A stretch of DNA of 64,000 bases from Polynucleobacter sp. MWH-Spelu-300-X4 (GTDB lineage Bacteria > Pseudomonadota > Gammaproteobacteria > Burkholderiales > Burkholderiaceae). Below, one piece after another: positions 38,427-48,165 of the stretch; the stretch's first letter is position 1; the number at the start of each line of letters is the position of its first letter. The position numbers were made by a program, and so were the translations under genes. Location: the NCBI RefSeq assembly GCF_018687515.1, contig NZ_CP061294.1, positions 744,001 to 808,000 of the forward strand, in the 5' to 3' direction. Below the pieces are notes generated by a model. The model was not told the origin of the DNA and made no database searches. It saw only the letters and a list, made by a program, of their open reading frames with translations.

Positions 38427-41400
38427 GTTCGCAAATTACTTATGACTCATGTGATCCGCAGCAGTCGGTCGTGGTCGAGGCCTGTGCTGGTAGCGGTAAA
38501 ACTTGGCTATTGGTGTCAAGAATGGTGCGCTTGTTACTTGCTGGTGCGCATCCTCATGAAATCTTAGCGATTACTTTTACGCGTAAAGCTGCTGAAGAAA
38601 TGCGTGGCAGGCTTGATGAGGTGCTGTTGAAGTTCGCAACTTGCAATGAGAGTGAGTTGCTCAAAGAGCTAAAGATGCGTGGCTTAGATGATGAAGAAGC
38701 GATGGCTGCTATACCTCAAGCTCGCGTTTTGTTTGAGCGCGTACTTTCTAATCCAAGAGGATTAGCAGTGGATACCTTTCATGGTTGGTTTGCTCGTTTA
38801 TTGGGTGGGGCTCCGCTGGGTAGCGGTGTTCCCCAAGGGCTTAAGTTGCGAGATGACTTTAAACGTTTGCAAGATGAATGTTTAGAAGATTGGTGGACTG
38901 CTTTACCGAGTGTTGAGAAAACACCTATTAGACAAGCTTATGAAGTATTAATTGAAGAGTTGGGTGTGCATAGCGCCCATCAGCTTTTAACTGGGGCTAA
39001 AGGTTTTTTAAGTGCTAAAGCTGAATGGGTGAGGCATTTAGATCATGCAAAGCAGAATCAGATTGTATCTACTGATGCGATTGGTGATTTATCGACATGG
39101 ATGTCGCAATCGGACCCTTTGCAAGAATTGATCGACCATCATGATGGCATCGATCACCTTCAGTTTTTATGTGACCATTTAAAAGAAGGTGGCAAGACTG
39201 ATAAAAAACATGCTGATTTGATTCAGGAAGCTTTAAATCAATATCAGCATCACGTTGGCTTGGATGTGATGGCTAATACGATGTATTCAGCATTTTTGAC
39301 AGGTGAATGTGAGATTTTGAAAAAAATGTCTGCTTCAGGCGACCTAAAAGATTATTTGAAAACTTTGTCAGACCCATCAGGTCGAGAAGCTAAGATTAAT
39401 ACTTATAGGCAGGCTTGGGCTGATGCTATGTTGGCTCACTATAGCTGGTTGGCTGATCATCGTGCCCACCGCATTCATCAGGCATGGATCTTGGTGGGCG
39501 CAGACATGTTGGCGCACTATCAAGCTAAAAAAGAAATCTTAAGGGTGCAAGATTTTTCTGACTTAGAGGCCTATACCGCTCAGTTAATGCTTTCATCAGA
39601 AATGGCGGCTTATTTGCAGGCTAGGTTAGACGCTAAATATAAACATTTACTGGTTGATGAGTTTCAAGATACCAATCCTTTGCAGTGGCAAATACTACTG
39701 TCTTGGTTAAATGCTTACGGTAAAGAAGATGCCTCTAAGCCATCTGTCTTTTTGGTGGGTGATCCTAAACAATCTATTTACCGATTTAGACGTGCTGATG
39801 TTCGTTTGTTTGAACAGGCGAAAATATATCTGAAGGAGCATTTTGGCGCGAAGTTACATCCTTTTAATGAGACGCGTAGAAATAGCCCAGCTGTTTTGAA
39901 AGCAGTTAATCAGGTTTTTCAATTGACAGATTTACCTCCTAGTTATCCGTTCTCTGAACAAAAAAGAAACCCTCAGGCGGATAGTGAGTATGGTGAAGGT
40001 GAGGCTAAATTATTGCCATTGATTCCAGCGGTGGATGTTGAAAAAATCAGCCAAAGGAATGCGTTGGAGTTACCTTATCTTGATGCAAGTAAAGAGTCAA
40101 AGCAGCAGCAAAGTTATCAAGAGGCTTATCAAGTAGCTCAGTTTATTTTAAAAACAAAGTTGGAAAAGAATGCTCATTGGAGTGATTTCCTTATCTTGTT
40201 GAGATCAAGAACACCCTTGGCACAAATTGAGCGCGCTTTTAGGGATTGCGGTATTCCGTGCGACAGCCCAAGGCAAGGGGGCTTACTAAAGACTCTTGAG
40301 GCGGAAGATTTAATTGCACTTTTGTCGGTGTTGGTAACTCCGACAGATTCTTTGGCATTGGCTCAAGTACTACGATCCCCAATGTATGCACTCGGTGATG
40401 GCGATTTGATGGATTTAACCCATGAAAAGCAATCGCAACAAGTGAGTTCTTTGTGGCACTTGCTGGGGAATCAGACTCATCGCTTCCACAATATCCATGT
40501 GGAGATAAGTGCTTGGGCTGAGTTGGCAAAGCGTCTGCCGGTGCATGATTTGTTAGATCACATTTACGCTCAATCTAATTTGCGATTACGGTATGCAGCG
40601 CATGCCCCTGAACTGCAAAGGGATCAGGTTATTTCAAATTTGGATGCTTTCTTAGGGTTGGCGCTCGATTTGGATGGCGGCCGTTACCCCAGCTTGACAC
40701 GATTTGTGGCGGAGTTAAAGCAGATAAAGCGTGGGTTTGTGGAAGAGAGCCCAGACGAAGGTGAATCTAATAGCGAAGATGACTCTGATGATGCAAATGT
40801 ATCTGCACAAAAAGTTAGGATTTTGACTATTCATGCGGCAAAGGGTTTAGAGGCACGTTTTGTAATTTTGATGAACGCTAATACCTCAAGGCAAAACAAA
40901 GATCATGTGGGTGTGTTGATGAACTGGCAACCCGATCAAGCAGGCCCTAATCATATTTCGCCATTTTTCTCTGGTAAGCCTAAAAAAGATCCTGCAAGGC
41001 AGGCTCTTAGAGATCAAGAAGATCAAATTGCTGCGATTGAAAACTGGAACCTTTTATATGTGGCTTTAACCCGAGCAAAGGAAGCTGTTTATATAAGTGG
41101 TTGTGCTAATAAAGGTAAAAATCAGATCAGTGAAAATAGTTGGTATGGTCGCTTAACGAAGGCGGGTGTTTCTGAGCTTGATTTGGGTGATATGGATGAG
41201 CAACAGCAAGCAGAGATGCAGTCTCCATTAGCGCCTGCCCATGAAATAACTGACTTTGTGGTGAGTTGGCAGGGGGAGTCTCAGGTTAGTGCTTATTTTG
41301 ATGAAGAAGTTATTTCCCCGGAAAAACAGTTTGTGATTGATTTAGGTGTCGCGTTTCATGCGGTGATGGAGCATGTGGTTCGCTTGAAAATTACTAGTAT

Positions 41401-41791
41401 TGATGAGTTGCCATCTGAGAGTGAGTTGAGTGCTTGGCTTCAGATGGATATGAGTTTGGCTACTAAAGCTAGAGCTTGTGCGCTCAGCGTTCTTCAGTCT
41501 GAAAAAGCGAGTATTTATTTCTTTAACTCTGATATTCAGTCTTCCTGGGAAGAATTAGATATTGGTACTGAAGAGGGACGATTATTAAGGATGGATCGCC
41601 TGGTAGAGTTTTCGGATCGTTTGGTTGTTTTGGATTACAAGTTATCTATTCCGACTCAAGATGATCCGTTGTATGAGAAATACCGATTACAAATGTCAGT
41701 TTACCGAGATGCGGTACGTCGTTTAAGGGGTGATAAGCCTATTCAGAGTTACTTATTAAGCTCAAATGGCGATGTTTTAGAGCTAACTTAG
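38423..41791 (+). CDS. addA: AddA-like UvrD/RecB-family helicase-nuclease
   Basis: 3'-5' DNA helicase with C-terminal nuclease for recombinational repair. Counting from the ATG at 38423: Walker A ACAGSGKTWLL at 20-30, ITFTRKAAEEM (motif Ia), LLVDEFQDTNPLQW (motif II), GDPKQSIYRFRRAD (motif III), TIHAAKGLEARFV and NLLYVALTRAKE (motifs V-VI). The C-terminal PD-(D/E)XK part shows FHAVMEHVV, MDRLVEF and VVLDYKLS. The ATG at 38423 overlaps the addB stop and is preferred over an in-frame start at 38375 inside addB. About 1122 residues. AddAB replaces RecBCD in such organisms. Confidence 0.92.
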   Translation: MSSQITYDSCDPQQSVVVEACAGSGKTWLLVSRMVRLLLAGAHPHEILAITFTRKAAEEMRGRLDEVLLKFATCNESELLKELKMRGLDDEEAMAAIPQARVLFERVLSNPRGLAVDTFHGWFARLLGGAPLGSGVPQGLKLRDDFKRLQDECLEDWWTALPSVEKTPIRQAYEVLIEELGVHSAHQLLTGAKGFLSAKAEWVRHLDHAKQNQIVSTDAIGDLSTWMSQSDPLQELIDHHDGIDHLQFLCDHLKEGGKTDKKHADLIQEALNQYQHHVGLDVMANTMYSAFLTGECEILKKMSASGDLKDYLKTLSDPSGREAKINTYRQAWADAMLAHYSWLADHRAHRIHQAWILVGADMLAHYQAKKEILRVQDFSDLEAYTAQLMLSSEMAAYLQARLDAKYKHLLVDEFQDTNPLQWQILLSWLNAYGKEDASKPSVFLVGDPKQSIYRFRRADVRLFEQAKIYLKEHFGAKLHPFNETRRNSPAVLKAVNQVFQLTDLPPSYPFSEQKRNPQADSEYGEGEAKLLPLIPAVDVEKISQRNALELPYLDASKESKQQQSYQEAYQVAQFILKTKLEKNAHWSDFLILLRSRTPLAQIERAFRDCGIPCDSPRQGGLLKTLEAEDLIALLSVLVTPTDSLALAQVLRSPMYALGDGDLMDLTHEKQSQQVSSLWHLLGNQTHRFHNIHVEISAWAELAKRLPVHDLLDHIYAQSNLRLRYAAHAPELQRDQVISNLDAFLGLALDLDGGRYPSLTRFVAELKQIKRGFVEESPDEGESNSEDDSDDANVSAQKVRILTIHAAKGLEARFVILMNANTSRQNKDHVGVLMNWQPDQAGPNHISPFFSGKPKKDPARQALRDQEDQIAAIENWNLLYVALTRAKEAVYISGCANKGKNQISENSWYGRLTKAGVSELDLGDMDEQQQAEMQSPLAPAHEITDFVVSWQGESQVSAYFDEEVISPEKQFVIDLGVAFHAVMEHVVRLKITSIDELPSESELSAWLQMDMSLATKARACALSVLQSEKASIYFFNSDIQSSWEELDIGTEEGRLLRMDRLVEFSDRLVVLDYKLSIPTQDDPLYEKYRLQMSVYRDAVRRLRGDKPIQSYLLSSNGDVLELT

Positions 41792-41863
41792 TCTAAAAAA
41801 GAAGAATTTTAAGAATATTTAACTAGTGAGGAAGGTGGAAAACAGCTAGAAATAGAGATGAGA

Positions 41864-41966
41864 GGTAGACGAGCCCGACCCTCGGCACTAGTAGTTATTG
41901 GGTTTGGCTGCTTCGTTCCCGACCTGACCAGGTTGCCAAGCCACCATGCGAGGAGGCCCGTCTATC
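41864..41966 (-). ncRNA. ffs: 4.5S / small signal recognition particle RNA
   Basis: The minus strand carries the diagnostic SRP core (GGTCAGGTC, then GAACGAAGCAGCCA) that binds Ffh. The ends pair: GATAGACGGGCC at the 5' side with GGCTCGTCTACC at the 3' side, giving one long hairpin of about 100 bases. It is read against addA and dnaX. A possible -10 TAGAAT lies upstream on the minus strand near 41970-41976. End positions are approximate. Confidence 0.95.
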
Positions 41967-42001
41967 TATATTCTACTGCTTTCTACTTGTAGAATGACAA
42001 T

Positions 42002-43696
42002 ATGACTGCATTAGCACTTGCCAGAAAATGGCGCCCTAGAGATTTTTCAACCTTGGTTGGCCAGGAACACGTGGTCAAAGCCTTAACACACGCCTTAGAT
42101 CAGCAGCGTTTGCACCATGCTTGGCTGTTTACGGGTACCAGAGGGGTTGGTAAGACGACGATTTCTCGTATTTTGGCTAAAGCGCTTAATTGCACTGGGG
42201 CTGATGGTCAGGGGCAAATGACCTCTGAGCCCTGTGGTAAGTGCCCAGCTTGCACTGAAATTGATGCTGGACGTTTTGTTGACTATATTGAAATGGATGC
42301 TGCGAGCAATCGTGGTGTTGATGATATGGCTCAACTCTTAGAGAAAGCCATGTATGCGCCAAGTAGTGCGCGTTTCAAGGTATACATGATTGACGAGGTT
42401 CATATGTTGACCGGTCATGCTTTCAATGCGATGTTAAAAACATTAGAAGAGCCGCCGCCTCATGTGAAGTTCATCTTGGCGACGACGGATCCTCAAAAAA
42501 TTCCTGTGACTGTTTTGTCTCGTTGCTTGCAATTTAATTTAAAGCAAATGCCAATTCCTTCGATTGTGGAGCATTTGCAAAAAGTTTTAGAGTCTGAGCA
42601 AATCACCTTTGAGTTAGGTGCTTTACGTATTTTGGCGAAAGCAGCTCAGGGATCCATGCGTGATGCGCTTTCTTTAACGGATCAAGCGATTGCTTATTCA
42701 GCGGGGCCTGTCACAGAAGCTACTGTTAGAGCCATGTTAGGCACATTGGATGAAACTTATCTGATTCGTGTTTTAGATGCGCTTCAGGCCAAAAACGGTA
42801 CGGAGCTAGTCTCAGTTGCTGATGAAATGGCTGTGCGTAGCCTTTCTTTTTCATTAGCTTTGCAAGATTTAGCTTCTCTTTTGCAAAAAATAGCTTTGGC
42901 GCAAACGGTGCCTGCTGCAGTTTTAGATGATTGGCCAGAGGCGAATGAGGTGCGACGTTTAGCCAGCCTTTTTGGTAAAGAAGAGGTGCAGTTGTATTAC
43001 CAAATAGCTATTACGAGTCGTCCAGATTTATCTTTAGCACCGGATGAACAAACTGGTTTCACGATGGCTTTATTGCGCATGTTAGCTTTTAAGCCCGGTG
43101 ATGGTTCTGGATCTCCAAAGTCAGCGGGGCCTGCTAAATCAGCGCCTTCTGGAATTGCAGCAGCTAAAGCGGCGGCAGGTTTGGGTGGTGCTGGGGCATC
43201 AACAGTGGCAAAGTCGCAGGTGGTAACACCAGCGCCTACAAAGGTTCAGGCGAGCATGAACCCCACTTCACCAGTGATGGCTAAACCGGCTAGCCCAACT
43301 TCAATCGGTACGGATCAACCTGATTGGCAAGCCTGGATGAAAGCATTGCCGATTCGGGGGATGGTGCAGCAGTTAGCGTTTCAGACAGAGTTACAGGCTT
43401 GGGATGATGCAGGAGCAAGTGCTAAAGCAACGGTTATCGTTGGTATGCCTCAGTTGGCTACGACGGATGGTGTGAATCGTTTGCAAGAAGCTTTATCTGC
43501 GCATATTGGAAAGCAAGTAAAAATCGTCATGGAAGCTGGTAAGGCGACGCAATCTATTGCGGCCGTAGAAGCTAAAGTTAAACAAGAGAAGCAGGAAGAT
43601 GCTGAGACATCCATTGCCAATGATGATTTTGTTAAAACTATTCAGGCGGAATTAGGTGCCACGGTTGTGCCAGGTAGCATTCGCCCAATTCAATAA
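42002..43696 (+). CDS. dnaX: DNA polymerase III subunit tau (gamma/tau)
   Basis: Clamp-loader ATPase that ties the replicase together. Walker A is GTRGVGKT at 45-52; zinc ligands are C64, C78, C81 and C84; the SRC motif (VLSRCLQF) is present. An Ala/Lys/Pro/Ser-rich linker (about 368-440) leads to the C-terminal domain of tau. I see no E. coli-style slippery heptamer with downstream hairpin, so a separate gamma product is not evident. The 564-residue length is short for tau. It heads the dnaX-ybaB-recR cluster and diverges from ffs. Confidence 0.95.
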   Translation: MTALALARKWRPRDFSTLVGQEHVVKALTHALDQQRLHHAWLFTGTRGVGKTTISRILAKALNCTGADGQGQMTSEPCGKCPACTEIDAGRFVDYIEMDAASNRGVDDMAQLLEKAMYAPSSARFKVYMIDEVHMLTGHAFNAMLKTLEEPPPHVKFILATTDPQKIPVTVLSRCLQFNLKQMPIPSIVEHLQKVLESEQITFELGALRILAKAAQGSMRDALSLTDQAIAYSAGPVTEATVRAMLGTLDETYLIRVLDALQAKNGTELVSVADEMAVRSLSFSLALQDLASLLQKIALAQTVPAAVLDDWPEANEVRRLASLFGKEEVQLYYQIAITSRPDLSLAPDEQTGFTMALLRMLAFKPGDGSGSPKSAGPAKSAPSGIAAAKAAAGLGGAGASTVAKSQVVTPAPTKVQASMNPTSPVMAKPASPTSIGTDQPDWQAWMKALPIRGMVQQLAFQTELQAWDDAGASAKATVIVGMPQLATTDGVNRLQEALSAHIGKQVKIVMEAGKATQSIAAVEAKVKQEKQEDAETSIANDDFVKTIQAELGATVVPGSIRPIQ

Positions 43697-43725
43697 ATAT
43701 TTAAAAATTACTGAGGAAGTTAGAC

Positions 43726-44049
43726 ATGATGAAGGGAAATATCGCTGGCTTGATGAAGCAAGCTCAGCAAATGCAGGAAAACATGAAGCGCGCTCAAGCC
43801 GAGCTTGCTGCATTAGAGGTGGTTGGTCAAGCAGCTTCTGGTTCTGTCAAAGTTACGATGACTGGCAAGCATGAAGTGAAGCGTGTTGAAATCGCTGAAG
43901 CTGCGATGGATGATCGTGAAATGTTAGAAGACTTATTGGTAACTGCTTATGCAGATGCATTCCGCCAAGCTGAAGATGCTGCTAGCAAAAAAATGGCTGG
44001 AGCTACTGCTGGTATGCCGATGCCTCCAGGCTTTAAATTGCCTTTCTAA
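43726..44049 (+). CDS. ybaB: Nucleoid-associated protein YbaB/EbfC family
   Basis: 107-residue DNA-binding protein. The N-terminal helix [23 protein letters not shown] and the strand [14 protein letters not shown] are typical; the C-terminal end is [12 protein letters not shown]. It forms the conserved dnaX-ybaB-recR trio, 29 bases after dnaX and 22 before recR. It begins with two ATGs. Confidence 0.95.
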   Translation: MMKGNIAGLMKQAQQMQENMKRAQAELAALEVVGQAASGSVKVTMTGKHEVKRVEIAEAAMDDREMLEDLLVTAYADAFRQAEDAASKKMAGATAGMPMPPGFKLPF

Positions 44050-44071
44050 AATAAAAGAGAAATAAAACAGA

Positions 44072-44683
44072 ATGGCTGAACAAGAACAGGATGCTCTACA
44101 ACGTTTGGTTCAAGGCTTGAGAGTCTTGCCGGGTGTTGGACCAAAGTCTGCTCAAAGAATGGCGTTTCATTTATTGCAGCATGACCGCAATGGGGCAGCT
44201 TTATTGGGGCAGAGTTTGTTAGATGCCGTTAATCATATTCATCATTGCTCTTTATGTAATACATTTTCAGAGTTAGATATTTGTACAACTTGCTCAGACG
44301 AGCGTCGTGACCCAAGTATCTTGTGTGTGGTTGAAACGCCAGCCGACCAATTGATGGTTGAGCAAACCTTAACCTATAAGGGTTTGTATTTTGTCTTAAT
44401 GGGACGTTTATCCCCTCTAGATGGTTTGGGGCCTAACGAAATTCATTTGGATCGTTTGATTGAGCGTGTTGAGAAAAGTAAAGAGCCTGTCAGTGAGGTG
44501 GTTTTGGCTACTAATTTCACCAGTGAGGGTGAGGCAACTGCCCATTACATTGGGGAAATTATGAAATCTCGCGGCATTAAAGTATCTAGAATTGCTAGGG
44601 GTGTTCCAGTTGGCGGTGAGTTGGAATATGTTGATGCTAGTACTTTGGCTAGAGCGATGATGGATCGTAAATCTGTTAGTTAA
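44072..44683 (+). CDS. recR: Recombination protein RecR
   Basis: Clamp-like protein that works with RecF/RecO in gap repair. The helix-hairpin-helix is [14 protein letters not shown] (19-32), the zinc-finger cysteines are C59, C62, C71 and C74, and the Toprim domain contains VVETPADQL. It has 203 residues. It is the third gene of the dnaX cluster. Confidence 0.97.
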   Translation: MAEQEQDALQRLVQGLRVLPGVGPKSAQRMAFHLLQHDRNGAALLGQSLLDAVNHIHHCSLCNTFSELDICTTCSDERRDPSILCVVETPADQLMVEQTLTYKGLYFVLMGRLSPLDGLGPNEIHLDRLIERVEKSKEPVSEVVLATNFTSEGEATAHYIGEIMKSRGIKVSRIARGVPVGGELEYVDASTLARAMMDRKSVS

Positions 44684-44716
44684 TTTGTAATTGATAAATT
44701 CAATAGAGGAGTTCTT

Positions 44717-44860
44717 ATGCAAAGCCCTTGGTGGAAGCAATTATTAATTGGTTTAGCATTGTTTTTGGCGGGATACTTTATGTTTGGGGGTGGTCAAATA
44801 ACTCAAACAGAAAGCCAGCCTAAGGTTTCTTCAGTTCTTTCTAAAGTATTTATTGCTTAA
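44717..44860 (+). CDS. Small single-span membrane protein, 47 residues, unknown
   Basis: ATG at 44717 is preceded by AGAGGAG (7 bases away), and the frame ends at TAA 44858-44860, whose last A is the first base of the surE ATG (TAATG). The product starts [20 protein letters not shown]; residues 8-24 form one membrane helix, followed by a polar tail. Good ribosome site, tight spacing and translational coupling to surE argue it is expressed. I do not know a family for it. Confidence 0.65.
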   Translation: MQSPWWKQLLIGLALFLAGYFMFGGGQITQTESQPKVSSVLSKVFIA

Positions 44861-45642
44861 TGCATATTTTAATTGCCAATGACGACGGCTATTTGGCGCC
44901 AGGTTTGCTGGCGTTGGTTAATGCTTTGCGCCCTTTAGGGCAAGTGACGGTGATTGCACCTGAGCAAAATCATAGCGGAGCATCTAATTCGTTAACACTT
45001 TCAAGACCGCTGACTGTGACGCGTGTTGCAGGTGGTGAGCGAGATAATTTTCTGTATGTGAATGGCACGCCGACTGATTGTGTTCACATTGCTTTGACGG
45101 GTTTGCTTGAGACTAAACCAGATATTGTTGTTTCTGGCATTAATCAAGGTGAGAACATGGGTGAAGATGTGCTTTACTCAGGCACCGTAGCTGCTGCGAT
45201 TGAGGGAGTGATGTTTGGTATTCCTGCGATTGCTTTTTCTCAAGTGGATAAAGGTTGGGGTGGTTTAGAAGATGCTGCTCAAATTGCCAGGGATATCGTA
45301 ATTGCGCAAATTGAAAATCCTGTAGATGGTCATTTGTTGCCTGATGAAAAACCAACGCTACTTAATGTCAATATTCCTAACCGCGCTTATGCTGATTTGC
45401 AGTCTTGGCGTGTGACCCGCTTGGGTAACCGTCATCATTCTCAAGATGTAATCATGCAGCATAGTCCGCGTGGTGAGCCAATTTATTGGATTGGGCCGCC
45501 AGGTATTGCACGCGATGCCACTGAAGGTACGGATTTTCATGCGATTCAACATGGCCAAGTGTCGATTACACCTTTGCAGTTGGACCTTTCACATGTTGTG
45601 ACTCGTCAGCATATGCTTGAGTCCAACTGGAATAAAAATTGA
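44860..45642 (+). CDS. surE: 5'/3'-nucleotidase SurE
   Basis: Metal-dependent nucleoside monophosphate phosphatase and survival protein. D8 and D9 (ILIANDDGY), the S/N of [10 protein letters not shown] and [22 protein letters not shown] are the catalytic signatures. It has 260 residues. surE-pcm-nlpD-rpoS is the classical stationary-phase order and is complete here. Its ATG overlaps the stop of the 47-residue gene. Confidence 0.97.
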   Translation: MHILIANDDGYLAPGLLALVNALRPLGQVTVIAPEQNHSGASNSLTLSRPLTVTRVAGGERDNFLYVNGTPTDCVHIALTGLLETKPDIVVSGINQGENMGEDVLYSGTVAAAIEGVMFGIPAIAFSQVDKGWGGLEDAAQIARDIVIAQIENPVDGHLLPDEKPTLLNVNIPNRAYADLQSWRVTRLGNRHHSQDVIMQHSPRGEPIYWIGPPGIARDATEGTDFHAIQHGQVSITPLQLDLSHVVTRQHMLESNWNKN

Positions 45643-45680
45643 TAGTTACGATTTAAAAAATAAGAATTAATAAGGTTATT

Positions 45681-46337
45681 TTGGTTAAGAAAGATCCTCT
45701 ACACGATAAGGCGCGTATCCAGTTGGCTGAAAAAGTGGCTGCTAGTGGTGTGCGCCACCGTCAAGTTTTAGAAGCTATCGCAACGGTTCCTAGGCATGCA
45801 TTTATTGAGAATGGTCTGGATGCAAGAGCTTATGAGGATTCTGCTTTACCGATTGGTCACCAGCAAACTATTTCAAAGCCATCGGTGGTAGCTAGGATGG
45901 TAGAGCTATTATTTAAGCCTAAAAAAGAGTTAGGTAAGGTGCTTGAGATTGGTACGGGATGTGGTTACCAAGCAGCCATCTTGAGTTTGGTGGCTAAAGA
46001 GGTTTACTCGATTGAGCGTATTCGTCCATTACATGATCAAGCGAGGGCTAAATTAAGGCCTTTTAGGATTCCTAATTTACGTTTGATTTATGGGGATGGG
46101 ATTCGTGGGCTACCTCAGGCAGCGCCTTTTGATGGCATTATTTTGGCAGCGGCTGGCTTGGGTATTCCAGACCCGCTGTTGGACCAGTTGGCGATTGGAG
46201 GGCGTTTGGTGGCTCCAGTGGCTAAAAGTGAGGAAGTGCAGCAATTGGTGGTGGTTGAGCGAGTTAGTTCCCAGCGCTACCAAAGGACTGTTTTGGAAGA
46301 GGTCTTTTTTGTGCCCTTACAATCAGGTACTGTGTAG
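45681..46337 (+). CDS. pcm: Protein-L-isoaspartate O-methyltransferase
   Basis: SAM-dependent repair of isoaspartyl residues in ageing proteins. The SAM motif I is VLEIGTGCGYQAAIL; the active-site region PIGHQQTISKPSVVA is intact. It has 218 residues. It starts at a TTG (45681) with AAGG 7 bases upstream; no ATG is available in frame nearby. It lies between surE and nlpD. Confidence 0.95.
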   Translation: MVKKDPLHDKARIQLAEKVAASGVRHRQVLEAIATVPRHAFIENGLDARAYEDSALPIGHQQTISKPSVVARMVELLFKPKKELGKVLEIGTGCGYQAAILSLVAKEVYSIERIRPLHDQARAKLRPFRIPNLRLIYGDGIRGLPQAAPFDGIILAAAGLGIPDPLLDQLAIGGRLVAPVAKSEEVQQLVVVERVSSQRYQRTVLEEVFFVPLQSGTV

Positions 46338-46356
46338 TTATTCTTAGTTTGAGTTT

Positions 46357-47175
46357 ATGAAATTGAACCGTTTATTCCGCCGTTTATTGATCGTTCTTTT
46401 GCCGATGGCAGCAGTATTGTTGCAGGTTGGTTGCGCAACACGTTCTACGCCTGCACCAGTAGTGGATCGCTCATCAGGTAGATCCTTGGAGCCAGTTGCT
46501 CCTGGTTACTATCGTGTGAAACGTGGCGATACGCTGTTGAGAATTGCTTTGGATCATGGCCAGTCTCATCGAGATATTGCTGAATGGAATGGCATTGCGG
46601 ATGTGAATGTGATTGAAGTGGATCAAGTGATTCGTGTGGCGCCACCTAAGTCTGCCTCAGTATCTAAAGTTGAGGTTAGACAGGAAAAGGCAGCAAATGA
46701 CCCTAAGTCAAAAGACTTGAAGGGTAAATTAGATAAACAAGATAAGTCTCCTAAGTTAGCGGACAATAAATCAAGCAATGACAATGTGGATAAGGCGAAA
46801 GATGTGACTGAGCCTGGTATTCGTTTATCTTGGCCATCAAAAGGCGATGTGATTGATCGTTTTGATGACACCAAAAATAAAGGTATTGATATCTCAGGTA
46901 AAGCCGGTGATCCTGTTCAATCTGCGGCCGATGGTAAGGTGGTTTATGCGGGTAATAGCTTGAGAGGTTACGGTAATTTGGTAATCGTTAAGCATGACAA
47001 TACCTATCTAACGGCTTATGCACATAACAAAACACTCTTAGTTAAAGAGGGTGATACTGTTAAGAAAGCTCAAAAAATTGCAGAGATGGGTAATACCGAT
47101 GCTGATCGAGTAAAGCTTCATTTTGAGCTGCGTAAAAATGGTAAACCTGTCGATCCGACTACTTACTTGCCTTAA
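46357..47175 (+). CDS. nlpD: NlpD-like LysM/LytM lipoprotein, amidase activator
   Basis: 272-residue envelope lipoprotein. Signal peptide and lipobox end at C26 (LLQVGC). A LysM domain (about 51-94, YYRVKRGDTLLRIALDHG) binds peptidoglycan; a Lys/Asp-rich linker (about 100-150) leads to an M23/LytM domain (about 160-272). The first metal-ligand His of active M23 enzymes is replaced (NKGIDISG), as in E. coli NlpD, so it is probably a non-catalytic activator of AmiC-type amidases at division. Its stop overlaps the rpoS ATG (TAATG), and an rpoS promoter inside nlpD is common. Confidence 0.93.
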   Translation: MKLNRLFRRLLIVLLPMAAVLLQVGCATRSTPAPVVDRSSGRSLEPVAPGYYRVKRGDTLLRIALDHGQSHRDIAEWNGIADVNVIEVDQVIRVAPPKSASVSKVEVRQEKAANDPKSKDLKGKLDKQDKSPKLADNKSSNDNVDKAKDVTEPGIRLSWPSKGDVIDRFDDTKNKGIDISGKAGDPVQSAADGKVVYAGNSLRGYGNLVIVKHDNTYLTAYAHNKTLLVKEGDTVKKAQKIAEMGNTDADRVKLHFELRKNGKPVDPTTYLP

Positions 47176-48143
47176 TGATGAAAGAAATCACAGATTCAGA
47201 TAAGGGGTTACATGATTTCTCTGATCTGAATCTGTTAGATGATCAGCTTGATCAAGCATTAGCCCCCGAAGATTTAAAAGCATTATTGGCTGCTGAATTA
47301 TCAGCAGATTTGGTGCAGCGTTATCTTCAGCAAATCGCTGCTAAACCTCTTTTTTCTCCAGATGAAGAACGCGAGATGGCTCATCAAGCCAAAGCTGGAA
47401 ATTTTGAGGCTCGCCAGGCAATGATTGAGCATAATTTACGTTTGGTTGTGAGTATTGCCAAAACTTACATGAATAGAGGCTTGCCTTTGCCTGATTTGAT
47501 TGAAGAAGGCAATCTAGGCTTAATGCATGCACTAGATAAATTTGAACCTCAACGTGGCTTTAGGTTTTCAACTTATGCCACTTGGTGGATTAGGCAAAGT
47601 GTTGAAAAAGCGCTCATGAGTCAGGTGAGGACGGTGCGCCTGCCTGTTCATGTGATTCGTGAAATTAATCAGGTTTTGAGAGCGAGAAGATTTTTAGAGC
47701 AAGCTTTGGCTGCCGATGGTCGTTTGCCTGATATGGAAGACATCGCTAGTTTGACGGGTAAGTCGATGGAGGATGTGGTGGATGCGTTGGCTATGGCTGA
47801 GCACAGTACCTCATTGGATGCCCCGCGAGATATGGCCCCAGGTTCAAGTTTGTTAGATATTATTTCTGATAAACGATCTGCTGGGCCTCATGAAAAAGTT
47901 GAGAAATCTCAATTGGAGGACATGCTTTATACCTGGTTAAAAGGTTTAAAAGATGATCAGCGTATTGTGATTTTGCGACGGTATGGTTTAGATAATCAAG
48001 AGTCTGCCACATTGGAAGAGGTGGCTAAGGAGCTTAATTTATCTAAAGAGCGAGTTAGGCAAATTCAGCAGGATGCGTTAGTTAAACTTAAGAAATATTT
48101 ACATAGTCATGGCTTGGATAAAGGCGCCATCTTAGATAACTAA
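47175..48143 (+). CDS. rpoS: RNA polymerase sigma factor RpoS
   Basis: Stationary-phase and general stress sigma factor. Region 1.2 is DLVQRYLQQIAAKPLFSPDEER, region 2 includes LIEEGNLGLMHALDKFEPQRGFRFSTYATWWIRQSVEKAL (split here by eye into 2.1-2.4), and the region 4 helix-turn-helix ends KERVRQIQQDALVKLKKYL. The length of 322 matches the family. ATG at 47175 is coupled to the nlpD stop; a second ATG follows directly. Hfq, encoded 11 kb downstream, is its usual translational regulator. Confidence 0.96.
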   Translation: MMKEITDSDKGLHDFSDLNLLDDQLDQALAPEDLKALLAAELSADLVQRYLQQIAAKPLFSPDEEREMAHQAKAGNFEARQAMIEHNLRLVVSIAKTYMNRGLPLPDLIEEGNLGLMHALDKFEPQRGFRFSTYATWWIRQSVEKALMSQVRTVRLPVHVIREINQVLRARRFLEQALAADGRLPDMEDIASLTGKSMEDVVDALAMAEHSTSLDAPRDMAPGSSLLDIISDKRSAGPHEKVEKSQLEDMLYTWLKGLKDDQRIVILRRYGLDNQESATLEEVAKELNLSKERVRQIQQDALVKLKKYLHSHGLDKGAILDN

Positions 48144-48165
48144 GGTAGTTATAGGTCTGTGACGA

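Noticed and set aside
42885..42890. Run of six A in dnaX as a possible gamma-producing frameshift site
   Set aside because: The -1 frame does hit TAG at once, but the zero-frame codons do not form a proper slippery heptamer and the position (about codon 295) would remove clamp-loader domain III.
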